Assembly: GCA_965200825.1 (NCBI GenBank)
Contig: OZ241385.1
Coordinates: forward strand, 1,550,001 to 1,614,000
Source: Bin80 sp026709335
GTDB taxonomy: Bacteria; Bacteroidota; Rhodothermia; Rhodothermales; Bin80
Length of the DNA stretch: 64,000 nucleotides
Reading direction: 5' to 3'
The notes under the pieces are model-generated. The model had not been told where the DNA came from. It saw only the letters and a program-made list of their open reading frames with translations, and searched no databases. Positions 1 to 7,022 of this stretch are shown here, piece by piece. Position 1 is the stretch's first letter, and each line of letters begins with the position of its first letter. The position numbers and the translations under genes were made by a program.

Positions 1-588
1 GATGTGCAAGATCTTGACTGTGATTTATTTGCGTGCTCTCCCTACAAGTTTTATGGTCCCCACGCAGGTGTTTTGTATGGACGGCAGAAATTGCTCGACA
101 ATCTGGACGTGCCTCGCTTAAAACCTGCTAGTTCTCAAGCACCTGAACGCCTGGAAACCGGGACATTGTGTCATGAGGCAATTGCTGGCGCTGCGGCGGC
201 CGTAGAATTTCTCGCCTCTCTCGCTCCTGTTGAATCCCGTCGTGCCGCACTTGAGTTCACCTACCGCACTTTTCATCAACGTAGTCATATTCTCTTTGAG
301 CATCTTTGGAAAGAATTATGTGAAATTGATGGCGTCACATGCTATGGTCCAGCACCAGCTGATGCACGGATCCCTACTGTTAGTTTTACGATTCGAGGAT
401 TAACTTCGGAAGAAGCCTGTAGACAGCTAAGCTTGTGTGGACTTTTTCTCTCGCATGGCGATTTCTATGCCACTACGGTCATTGAAAAACTGGGACTTGA
501 GGGACTTATTAGGGCAGGAATTTCCTGCTACACAGACAGGGCAGAAATTGACCGACTCATTGTCGGTATCAAGAAAATCAGCAAATAA
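1..588 (+). CDS. Class V aminotransferase / cysteine desulfurase-like protein, 5' end outside window
   Basis: C-terminal ~195 residues of a PLP-dependent fold-type I enzyme. The frame is open from base 1, so the start lies upstream of the window. The segment SPYKFYGPHAGVLYG near the left edge is the PLP-lysine region of class V aminotransferases, and the following RLETGTLCHEAIAGAAAAVEFL matches the small-domain entry of the cysteine desulfurase-like subgroup. Family members remove sulfur or amino groups from cysteine or related substrates in the cytosol; the exact substrate cannot be told from this fragment. It is convergent with the CPBP protease gene, with 5 bp between the two stop codons. 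Confidence 0.8.
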   Translation, partial: DVQDLDCDLFACSPYKFYGPHAGVLYGRQKLLDNLDVPRLKPASSQAPERLETGTLCHEAIAGAAAAVEFLASLAPVESRRAALEFTYRTFHQRSHILFEHLWKELCEIDGVTCYGPAPADARIPTVSFTIRGLTSEEACRQLSLCGLFLSHGDFYATTVIEKLGLEGLIRAGISCYTDRAEIDRLIVGIKKISK

Positions 589-593
589 TCCGG

Positions 594-1376
594 CTATATA
601 CTCTGCAGCAAAGAAAAAAAACCGGTAACAACCATCACGTCGTAGAGCGCATGTGTCCAAGCAACTACAGCAAACCCCCGAACCAGGAAGAGGATATTAA
701 ACACAAGCCCAAAGATTGCTCGGTATAGGAAGACGTCAAGTGCCCAGGGATCGCCTAGGCTTCCAAGATGATGTACTGCACTGAAACTAATTGCACCAAT
801 CACCGCGGCAACAGCGTACATAAGAATTCGTTGTTTGGGAAAAGCCAACCGTAATAACAAAAAAAATCCCCCAACAATCACCACTCGAAACAACAATTCC
901 TCATATATTCCCGCACCGAGGGATAGGACCAACTTCATTGCTAAACCATGATCCATAACTTGAGAGATCATCAACGGGGATAGTAGCATCTGTGTAATTC
1001 CTGAAACGACAAATGCCAGGATCACCCCATAAGCAGCACTTTCAATCATCACCCAAACCGAATACCGCACATTAAATGATATTTTCTTCTTTCTCTCGTA
1101 AATAAGAATTGCCACGCCTATTATCAGAACAGACCCCAATAGAATCAACTCATGTGCCAGCCCGAAACCCGAAAAAAGATTTTTGAGGACACTCTCGGAA
1201 GAAATACGAATTACCTCCGATCTGCCATTGTTGACCCATACGATGCCCAATTCATAGAGAATGATCAGGGGTAGAGCCATTAAGAATCCCCAGGTTGCCG
1301 TCTGAGTGGCTCGAAAATATTCCCGATAATTATACTCATCGGTTTCGGATGCAAGCGATAAATTTCTCTCAGTCAT
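594..1376 (-). CDS. CPBP-family intramembrane metalloprotease
   Basis: 260-residue polytopic membrane protein with about seven hydrophobic segments. It carries the CPBP (Rce1/CAAX protease-like) motifs: EELLFR with the paired glutamates and arginine, then FSAVHHLG, and a late HALYDV histidine motif, all placed within the membrane. Bacterial members act as site-specific membrane proteases or in peptide self-immunity; the substrate here is unknown. Its start overlaps the stop of the upstream TPR gene by 8 bp, so the two are probably co-transcribed and translationally coupled. Confidence 0.85.
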   Translation of the reverse strand: MTERNLSLASETDEYNYREYFRATQTATWGFLMALPLIILYELGIVWVNNGRSEVIRISSESVLKNLFSGFGLAHELILLGSVLIIGVAILIYERKKKISFNVRYSVWVMIESAAYGVILAFVVSGITQMLLSPLMISQVMDHGLAMKLVLSLGAGIYEELLFRVVIVGGFFLLLRLAFPKQRILMYAVAAVIGAISFSAVHHLGSLGDPWALDVFLYRAIFGLVFNILFLVRGFAVVAWTHALYDVMVVTGFFSLLQSI

Positions 1377-1704
1377 CGTCCAGCTCCATTGATGCCTGCT
1401 GGAGTTCTGCGAGATCCTTCATCTCCTGTAGTTTCTTGCAAATTTCGATGCCTTTCTCATAGATCCGTGCAGCATCTTTCATACGACCTAACTCCACATA
1501 TACCTTTCCCAAATGGTAATAGACCCCAGTATAGTTTGGAGTTATTTTTACAATAGATTCATACCACCGTAACGCTTCATACAACTCGCCCTTTTTCTGA
1601 TATTCAAATCCGAGCGCAAAAAGTGTAAAAGGATCTGATGCATCCTTTTCATAGAGTTGTAACAGCAATTCTATTCGATGGGAATTATATACTTGGTTAC
1701 GCAT
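1369..1704 (-). CDS. Small tetratricopeptide-repeat protein
   Basis: 111 residues with about three TPR helices (FALGFEYQKKGELYEALRWY, then YYHLGKVYVELGRMKDAARIYEKGIE). It probably acts as a protein-interaction scaffold and has no catalytic motif. The ATG overlaps the TAA stop of the tnpB remnant (sequence TAATG on the minus strand). The IS605-type element therefore sits exactly at the 5' end of this gene and may have replaced its native leader or promoter and a few N-terminal codons. Downstream it overlaps the CPBP gene by 8 bp. Confidence 0.75.
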   Translation of the reverse strand: MRNQVYNSHRIELLLQLYEKDASDPFTLFALGFEYQKKGELYEALRWYESIVKITPNYTGVYYHLGKVYVELGRMKDAARIYEKGIEICKKLQEMKDLAELQQASMELDDD

Positions 1705-1850
1705 TATGCAGTTTCCAAATATCCATTTGACGGATCAATGGGGTTCCTAACGGAAACGCCCCTCCCACGCCCAGTAGCCCCAATCCCGGAGGCCAAGATA
1801 TTTGCAGACGAGTTCAGATCTGCATGGTCCGCATGGCCACAGGCCATACA
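1704..1850 (-). ncRNA. Candidate omega (guide) RNA scaffold at the tnpB 3' end
   Basis: In TnpB elements the guide RNA is made from the 3' end of the tnpB message and continues into flanking DNA. Here the last ~150 bp of tnpB contain a clear hairpin at 1740-1762: GGGG and CCCC pair outside, TTCC and GGAA pair inside, with a GTTA loop on the minus strand. A second short pairing (ATCC/GGAT) lies next to it. If processed, the guide would read the first bases of the TPR gene below 1704. The location follows family knowledge and the folding was done by eye; no expression evidence is available. Confidence 0.35.
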
Positions 1851-2641
1851 CTTAAATCTACTCTGTGTTGTTCGGTTATCCTTTGCTACGTGTCCACACT
1901 GATTGCAGGTCTGAGACGTATACTTTGGATTCACGGTAATTACTTTACTGAATTTGTAGTCACAATACCGGTTAAATCGCCCCCATGAAGAGTTCAGGAT
2001 CACGCGGTTTAGCCCTGACTTCGCTTTCACATTCTTGCCGGGATTCTCTACCGTTCCCTTGGCACTCTTGGACATTCTCTGGATACCCAGATCTTCTCGT
2101 ACCAGAGTTTCAGCCTTCCGTGCCAGTGCCTTGCTGTTGTGATGATCCTGATTCTTTCGAGTGTTTTTCTGTTTTCGTTTCCACTTGGCAATCTTTTGCT
2201 TGGTTACGGCTCTACGGTTCGAGCCTTTCTGTTGCCGTGCCAGCTTCCTCTGATACCGTTTAATCCGAATCTCTTTTATATCTGGTTTCTCAATCGGTAA
2301 CATTCCCTGATCCCCTTCCGAAGACGTCCAGGCCACGTTGTACGTATTTAGATCCACACCAACGGCCACGCCGTTTTCTGTCTTTTCCGGAGTTGGAATC
2401 TTATAAATCACGCTCATTTTCCAATACCTACCCTCTTTCTTTACTGTCAACTCAATCGGCTCACCGTCCGGGTATGGATTGCCTCCATTGCGCCGAAACT
2501 TCATCCAGCCAACCTTTTGGATGTATACACTATCCTCTACAATCTTGAACAATCCTTTTGTTGCTGTAAACGAATCCGTGTGCTTATGCTTCCTATGAAA
2601 ATCAGGACGGCTCGCCGTACCCTTAAAATATCTCTGCCACG

Positions 2642-2649
2642 CATCCGCC
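2642..2649. repeat. 8-bp target-site duplication of the IS66 element, left copy
   Basis: CATCCGCC on the plus strand, identical to 4642-4649. The two copies directly flank the inverted ends of the IS66-family element. Eight base pairs is the usual duplication length for IS66. Confidence 0.95.
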
Positions 2650-4641
2650 GTATCCATACGAAAAACCCATATACTCGGGCACGGTAAATTGGAATCATTT
2701 CTGCGAATGCTTCATCTGGTATGTCAGATGATGATATCATGGCAGGATGGAGGGGGAGTAAATGTCTACCGCGTCAGATCTATGCGGCTTTTGCGAGGTC
2801 GATCTGCTGTGTTGCCTTCCAGTGCTGAGGCAATAGCGTAGACCTCTGCTCTTCGGCAATCGTATGGATCCGTTTTAATACGTCCACCAACCACTCTTGT
2901 GGGTTCACCTCGTGCAAGGTACAGGTGTTGAGCAATGAATAGAGAATCGCCGCACGTTGCGCCGCATCATGGGAGCCCGCAAACAGGTAGTTCTTTCGTC
3001 CGAGTGCAATCGGACGAACACGGTTCTCGACAAGATTGGTGTCAATCTCGACCTCCCCGTGATTCAAAAATCGCGTCAACTTCTGCCAGCGAACCAGCGC
3101 ATACTGAACCGCCTGCTTCCAGGACTTCGGACCAACCAGTGCATTGAGCTCCAGAAATGCCTTGAGTTGATCAAAGATCGGAGCAGATTTTTCCTGACGT
3201 ATGCACTGCCGCTCTTCAAACGAAACGTCTCGCTCACGAAGATCTCGTTCAATCGCATAGATCTTCCGAAACAGCGATAGAACATGCCCGACATTCTGTT
3301 GAACAAACTCGTATTGGGAGGCTTTCACATTCTCAAACTTGCGCCGGCAATGCGTCACACAGTTGAAGTGCTCAATCCCCTCGAAGTGATCAAATCGGTC
3401 ATACACCTTGTAGGCATCGGTCTGCAACTTCCCCTGAAATCCCTCTAAGATCCCCATCGGGCCATCTCTGGATCGTCCCCGCTGGTACTCCACGAACACC
3501 AACCGGGGAGTCGGGGCTGAGTAGAGCCAGAAATAACCAAGATGATGCTGGCCAGATGCTTTGCTTTTGGTCTGATCCCGCACCGGAATGCGGGTCTCGT
3601 CCGCTTGAATGTATCCACTGCTGAGTACTTCTGTACGATGAAGATCATAGAGAGGCTCCAGATCGGTGGCCACATGGGTGCAAAAATCGTTCAACGTCGA
3701 GGTCGGAAGGTCGGCGCCCAGGCGGAAAAACTGTTTGCGCGTTCGATCAACAGGAAGATGATCCACATATTTATTGATCACGATTTGCGCCAGCATCTGC
3801 GCCGACGCCGTGCGTTTTCCGCTCACCTCCGCAGGCAACTCCCCCATCAAAACCCCTGCACCTTTGTTCGTTGGATCCACATACTTGTTGCGTACATATT
3901 CATACACAAAGATCTGCGCCGGCCGATAATGGAAGACCCGGTGCACGTCCTCGCCAATCTTTCTGAGATGCGACAACTCTCCCTCCGGATCAATCACAAT
4001 GGTCTTGGTGGGAAGATCCTGGTTCCGCCCTCCAAAGAGCCGCCTCGGCTTCTTTCGTGAGTAGGTCACCTTGATCTGTTTCTCCTCTTCTTGTGCGGGG
4101 GCCATCACCGGAGCCTGATCCCCAAATAAATCTCCCTGATCCGGATGGACAAACCGCTCCCGTTTTTGACCATACAACTTGCGAAGAAGGTAATCTATCT
4201 TCTCCTGAGCATCCACCATCTCTTCCTTCGCCTGAATTAATTCGGTCAGAAACAGTCGCACAAACTCTTCACACTCGTCCCCGAATTTGCACATGAATTC
4301 CAGCACACGCTGCGCATCCTCCTCGCCAAGAATCGCGACCAAAACCGGCCCCAAAGAGTCCTCGCAAACCAGCTGATTATTCGCGTTGCTCATGATGCAA
4401 TAAAGATACGAATTGCCCCTGAAACTTCCTCAAAAATTCGCCCTTCTTTTGGGGTTATTTCTCAAAAAAATCAATGAACTTCATCAACTCCACTACGAAA
4501 CAGGAACACCTCAAAAAACCTGCCCAATTCTTTCAATCTTGATGCTTTATTCCCCACATTGGATCCCCGTACACATTGAAAATTGTTAACCTCAATTTAT
4601 TAGTAAAATGATTATCTTACATGGGATTTTCGTATGCATAC
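2650..4641 (-). mobile_element. Complete IS66-family insertion sequence (1992 bp), single-transposase type
   Basis: The ends are 21-bp imperfect inverted repeats, 2650-2670 and the complement of 4621-4641. Both begin GTAT-C/G-CATACGAAAA and differ at two positions only. The copy is flanked by the exact 8-bp duplication CATCCGCC. It carries one gene, the DDE transposase at 2780-4393, and lacks the accessory tnpA and tnpB genes of classical IS66. It therefore resembles the single-gene (ISBst12-like) branch. It interrupts the tnpB gene of an IS605-type element in the same orientation. The transposase looks intact, so the element may still be mobile. Confidence 0.93.
2780..4393 (-). CDS. tnpC: IS66-family DDE transposase (TnpC)
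   Basis: 537 residues, a normal length for the family. The N-terminus carries the coiled segment ending in LLRKLYGQKRERF, typical of IS66. The catalytic core shows IQADETRIPV, LQTDAYKVYD and the C-terminal LVENRVRPIALGRKNYLF, which supply the DDE acids. The last ~40 residues (LYSLLNTCTLHEVNPQEWL) are the conserved IS66 C-terminal element. The start is the ATG of MSNANNQL, 249 bp inside the right inverted end. No frameshift or missing motif was seen. Confidence 0.95.
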   Translation of the reverse strand: MSNANNQLVCEDSLGPVLVAILGEEDAQRVLEFMCKFGDECEEFVRLFLTELIQAKEEMVDAQEKIDYLLRKLYGQKRERFVHPDQGDLFGDQAPVMAPAQEEEKQIKVTYSRKKPRRLFGGRNQDLPTKTIVIDPEGELSHLRKIGEDVHRVFHYRPAQIFVYEYVRNKYVDPTNKGAGVLMGELPAEVSGKRTASAQMLAQIVINKYVDHLPVDRTRKQFFRLGADLPTSTLNDFCTHVATDLEPLYDLHRTEVLSSGYIQADETRIPVRDQTKSKASGQHHLGYFWLYSAPTPRLVFVEYQRGRSRDGPMGILEGFQGKLQTDAYKVYDRFDHFEGIEHFNCVTHCRRKFENVKASQYEFVQQNVGHVLSLFRKIYAIERDLRERDVSFEERQCIRQEKSAPIFDQLKAFLELNALVGPKSWKQAVQYALVRWQKLTRFLNHGEVEIDTNLVENRVRPIALGRKNYLFAGSHDAAQRAAILYSLLNTCTLHEVNPQEWLVDVLKRIHTIAEEQRSTLLPQHWKATQQIDLAKAA

Positions 4642-4649
4642 CATCCGCC
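4642..4649. repeat. 8-bp target-site duplication of the IS66 element, right copy
   Basis: CATCCGCC, identical to 2642-2649. On the coding strand it reads GGCGGATG and lies inside the codons for Q-A-D-A of the ancestral tnpB. Confidence 0.95.
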
Positions 4650-4945
4650 TGATTCTTGAGCGTGTATTTGACAATATTCGCAGAATATCCTCCTAACCAC
4701 GATACAGAATGGCGCAACTTCGTAAACCGCTTTCCCAGAGAGAAATAAGAGTACTGTGGGTTCTCTTTGGTTTCATCTTGGTACTCTTCATTACATTCGG
4801 CAAGGATGGCGTTCCACGTAAATCGACATGCACCCGCTAATCCTACCAACTTCTTTGCCTTGCCTTGCGTACCCGGACATAGACGGTACTCAATTCCTCG
4901 GTAGGAACAGTCTTGATTTTTATTGTTTGAATTCCCCACGGGCAT
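4642..4945 (-). pseudogene. tnpB: tnpB, N-terminal part, disconnected by the IS66 insertion
   Basis: Start chosen at the ATG of MPVGNSNNKNQDC (4945), just before the typical TnpB opening YRGIEYRLCPGTQGKAKKLV and the helix ACRFTWNAILAECNEEY. The frame runs to NIVKYTLKNQADG, where it enters the IS66 end and stops after 18 foreign residues. After removal of the IS, codons CAG GCG GAT GCG TGG join this part to the C-terminal part without a frameshift. A longer open frame upstream to 5104 exists, but it runs through the left-end hairpin and has no TnpB similarity. Confidence 0.9.
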
Positions 4946-4974
4946 GGCGTTAATATAGGTAACGTTATGGTAAG

Positions 4975-5004
4975 CAATAGGCAGGATTGCGCTCCTGCCT
5001 ATTG
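4975..5004. repeat. Perfect 11-bp inverted repeat, probable left-end hairpin of the IS605-type element
   Basis: CAATAGGCAGG pairs with CCTGCCTATTG across an 8-nt loop, 30 bp upstream of the tnpB start. No T-run follows on the minus strand, so it is less likely to be a terminator for the TPM-domain gene that ends at 5129. Confidence 0.6.
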
Positions 5005-5128
5005 TGTCCGTGTATCCACCTACTACACTAAGGTTCCAAGAACTGAGTAGCATCCTATATAATCCCCTATTCGATCCATATCGCTCAGATAGACTGCAAG
5101 CCAATCAGTTCAACACAAATCGGGTAGC

Positions 5129-5947
5129 CTACCAACTCCCGCCGGCACCTCCACCTCCAAACCCACCTCCACCAAACCCGCCTCCGAATCCACCACCAAA
5201 CCCTCCACCTCCGCCGAAACCGCCACCAAACCCGCCTGATCCTCTACCACTGGCATGTCCTAGCAAAAACATTAATGGAAGAATTCCATCGCTACCATAG
5301 CCTCCTCCCGGACCTCTTCCCCCTCCCCTGTTTCTCGAAATCATGGTAACTGCAAACACGATAACCATTAAGAATAGGATGATGCCACCCAGGTCGCCTT
5401 TCCGGCTTGAGGACTGTTGTTGGGGAAGTGAGTCGACAGAATATTCACCTGCCGCTGCTAACATAATTGCGTCAACTGCACCTGCCAAGCCGGCATAATA
5501 CCCGCCTTGCCTGAAGTTCGGTACAATTACATCTCGCACAATCCGACCCGCTAATACATCAGGAATGGCTCCTTCCAAGCCATACCCAACCGCAATAAAC
5601 ACCGAACGATCACCTGTGCTGACAACAATCAGTACGCCATTATCATTTTCTGACTGGCCTACTCCGAGAGATTGTCCTAACTCCGTTGCATACTCGGCAA
5701 TGTCTTGCCCATCCAATGATGGCACGGTGCGGATTGCAATCTGGTTTGATGTACTGTCAGCATACAGACGCAATATAAGTGACAGACGCTGCTCTTCCTG
5801 GGGAGTCAGTACTCCTGCGTCATCTACAACAATCTGTTGTTGCAGCGCGTGAGCTTGATGAGAAACAACTCCGAGCGCAATCAGGGCTATTGGAAAAAAC
5901 CAAACCCGAATATTTGAACTACGAATCAAAATCAACCTCAGGTGCAT
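5129..5947 (-). CDS. TPM-domain protein with signal peptide and glycine-rich tail (YgcG-like)
   Basis: Start chosen at MHLRLILIRSSNIRVW (5947); the longer frame to 6001 lacks a signal peptide. The N-terminus is a signal sequence ending near HQAHA. A TPM domain follows (VVDDAGVLTPQEEQRLS, NQIAIRTV, DNGVLIVVSTGDRSVFIAVGYGLEG, GRIVRDVIVPNF). Next comes one transmembrane helix (GGIILFLMVIVFAVTMI), then a long glycine-rich stretch made of GGGFGG units. TPM proteins are often encoded beside LemA and are linked to envelope functions and photosystem or membrane-protein upkeep; the precise role is not established. The start lies 29 bp inside the end of the lemA-like gene, which indicates coupling. Confidence 0.85.
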   Translation of the reverse strand: MHLRLILIRSSNIRVWFFPIALIALGVVSHQAHALQQQIVVDDAGVLTPQEEQRLSLILRLYADSTSNQIAIRTVPSLDGQDIAEYATELGQSLGVGQSENDNGVLIVVSTGDRSVFIAVGYGLEGAIPDVLAGRIVRDVIVPNFRQGGYYAGLAGAVDAIMLAAAGEYSVDSLPQQQSSSRKGDLGGIILFLMVIVFAVTMISRNRGGGRGPGGGYGSDGILPLMFLLGHASGRGSGGFGGGFGGGGGFGGGFGGGFGGGGFGGGGAGGSW

Positions 5948-6521
5948 TTTGTGCTCCGGTTTCCGCCTCAAATGGAGAGCGGCGACTATGGCCGAACACA
6001 CCGGCGAATATAGTTGCCGGAAATCTGCGAATTGCAGTGTTGTATTGCCTTACGGCACCATTGTACCTGGTTCGAGCAGTGTTGATACGATTTTCCGTTC
6101 CCTCAAGTTGTACCTGTAAATCACGGAATCCTGCAGTCGCCTGCAACTGCGGATAATTCTCGCTGACGACTAAAAGCCTGCCCAGAGCACCAGACAACTG
6201 GGACTGTGCCTGCTGGAACTGTGCGAGACTGGACGGATCGCGTAAATCATCTGCCGAGACATTAATGGAGGTCGCCCGGGCACGTGCCTCGGTAACCGCC
6301 TGCAAAGTCTCCTGCTCAAAATCTCCTGCCGCTCGCACGGTATTGACAAGATTGGGGATCAGATCCGCTCTGCGTTGGTACGCAGTCTGAACATTCCCCC
6401 AAGCTTCTTCAACCACCTCCTCCTGCTCGATCAAACTGTTGTAGGTTCCACAACCGGCACAACCTGCAAATCCCAATAGAAGAACAACAACGATAAGTAT
6501 TAATGTACTCGGATTACGCAT
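5919..6521 (-). CDS. LemA-family membrane protein
   Basis: 200 residues. A single N-terminal membrane helix (LILIVVVLLLGFAGCAGCG) is followed by the LemA helical domain: YNSLIEQEEVVEEAWGNVQTAYQRRADLIPNLVNTVR, then SENYPQLQATAGFRDLQVQLEGTENRINTARTRYN. These are the most conserved family motifs. The short cysteine-containing segment after the helix could be a lipid-attachment site. The gene pairs with the TPM-domain gene, a common arrangement in many bacteria. Its function in envelope processes is inferred from the family only. Confidence 0.93.
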   Translation of the reverse strand: MRNPSTLILIVVVLLLGFAGCAGCGTYNSLIEQEEVVEEAWGNVQTAYQRRADLIPNLVNTVRAAGDFEQETLQAVTEARARATSINVSADDLRDPSSLAQFQQAQSQLSGALGRLLVVSENYPQLQATAGFRDLQVQLEGTENRINTARTRYNGAVRQYNTAIRRFPATIFAGVFGHSRRSPFEAETGAQNAPEVDFDS

Positions 6522-6557
6522 ATTTTATTTATAGGATATAGCTTTACTGTGCGTACG

Positions 6558-7022
6558 TCATTCATGGTCGGTGGTTTCGGAAATTGAATCCAAATATTCC
6601 TGTAGGATGATTCCAGCCGCAATCTGATCAACATAGCCTTGCTTCTTTTTACTCTTCCGACCAATAAATCGTGATTTCGCCTCCTCAGACGTGTAACGCT
6701 CATCCCACCGAATAATTTCCACCCCGGGTAACCGTGCATCCAATTTTCGGATATATCGATCAACCCGCCGAGTAGCCTCCCCCTCAGATCCATCCTCGTT
6801 GAGGGGCCAGCCAATCACAATCGTACCAATTGTCTCTCTTTCATGAAGAGATATTAATTTCTCAATTGCAGATCTAGGACTACAGGTAGTCAGAGGTTGC
6901 GCAAATAATTGCAATGGATCTGCAAGTGACAAACCTACTCGCTGGGTACCGTAATCAACGGACACGATACGAGGATGCTTTATTCCTTGATTATTCTTCA
7001 AAACGATAGACGCCTTGGACAT
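6558..7022 (-). CDS. ruvX: RuvX/YqgF, putative pre-16S rRNA nuclease / Holliday junction resolvase-like
   Basis: Start chosen at MSKASIVLK (7022), 32 bp inside the relA end; the alternative start at 7046 adds eight residues. The RNase H-like fold is visible: RIVSVDYGTQRVGLSLAD with the first catalytic aspartate, IVIGWPLNEDG, RWDERYTSEEAKSRF with the acidic pair, and VDQIAAGIILQEYL near the end. Family members mature the 5' end of 16S rRNA in the cytosol. The gene sits directly downstream of relA/spoT. Confidence 0.93.
   Translation of the reverse strand: MSKASIVLKNNQGIKHPRIVSVDYGTQRVGLSLADPLQLFAQPLTTCSPRSAIEKLISLHERETIGTIVIGWPLNEDGSEGEATRRVDRYIRKLDARLPGVEIIRWDERYTSEEAKSRFIGRKSKKKQGYVDQIAAGIILQEYLDSISETTDHE

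Larger units (their letters stand above)
1704..2649 (-). pseudogene. tnpB: tnpB, C-terminal part (RuvC and zinc ribbon), disconnected by the IS66 insertion
   Basis: This part encodes residues from QADAWQRYFKG to the end. It holds the RuvC-like nuclease core, with an aspartate in VGVDLNTYNVAW, a glutamate in VREDLGIQRM and a final aspartate in HADLNSSANI. It also has the zinc ribbon CNQCG...CMACG. TnpB proteins are RNA-guided DNA nucleases that help IS605 elements persist. An ATG at 2657 lies inside the IS66 end and could start a truncated product, but that product would lack the N-terminal wedge/recognition region. Removing the IS and one copy of the 8-bp duplication restores a single 413-residue frame with the part at 4642-4945, which is normal TnpB length. 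Confidence 0.9.
1704..5004 (-). mobile_element. IS200/IS605-type tnpB element without tnpA, split by an IS66-family element
   Basis: A tnpB gene in two pieces (1704-2649 and 4642-4945), with no tnpA nearby. A perfect 11-bp inverted repeat (4975-4985 with 4994-5004, 8-nt loop) lies 30 bp upstream of the tnpB start, as expected for a subterminal left-end hairpin of this group. Near the other end, 1740-1762 folds as GGGG/CCCC plus TTCC/GGAA, as expected for the structured 3' end that also encodes the guide RNA. The outer ends are inferred, because the group has no inverted ends or target duplications; the left limit 5004 is the outer edge of the hairpin. Confidence 0.7.

Noticed and set aside
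2537..2740. Minus-strand 67-aa ORF across the IS66 end
   Set aside because: It crosses the junction between IS end and tnpB in a different frame; no tnpB residues are read correctly.
4975..5004. Terminator of the TPM-domain gene
   Set aside because: The stem is perfect but no T-run follows on the minus strand; placement fits the IS605-type left end better.
5004..5300. Plus-strand proline-rich ORF
   Set aside because: It is the antisense shadow of the glycine-rich tail of the TPM-domain gene.
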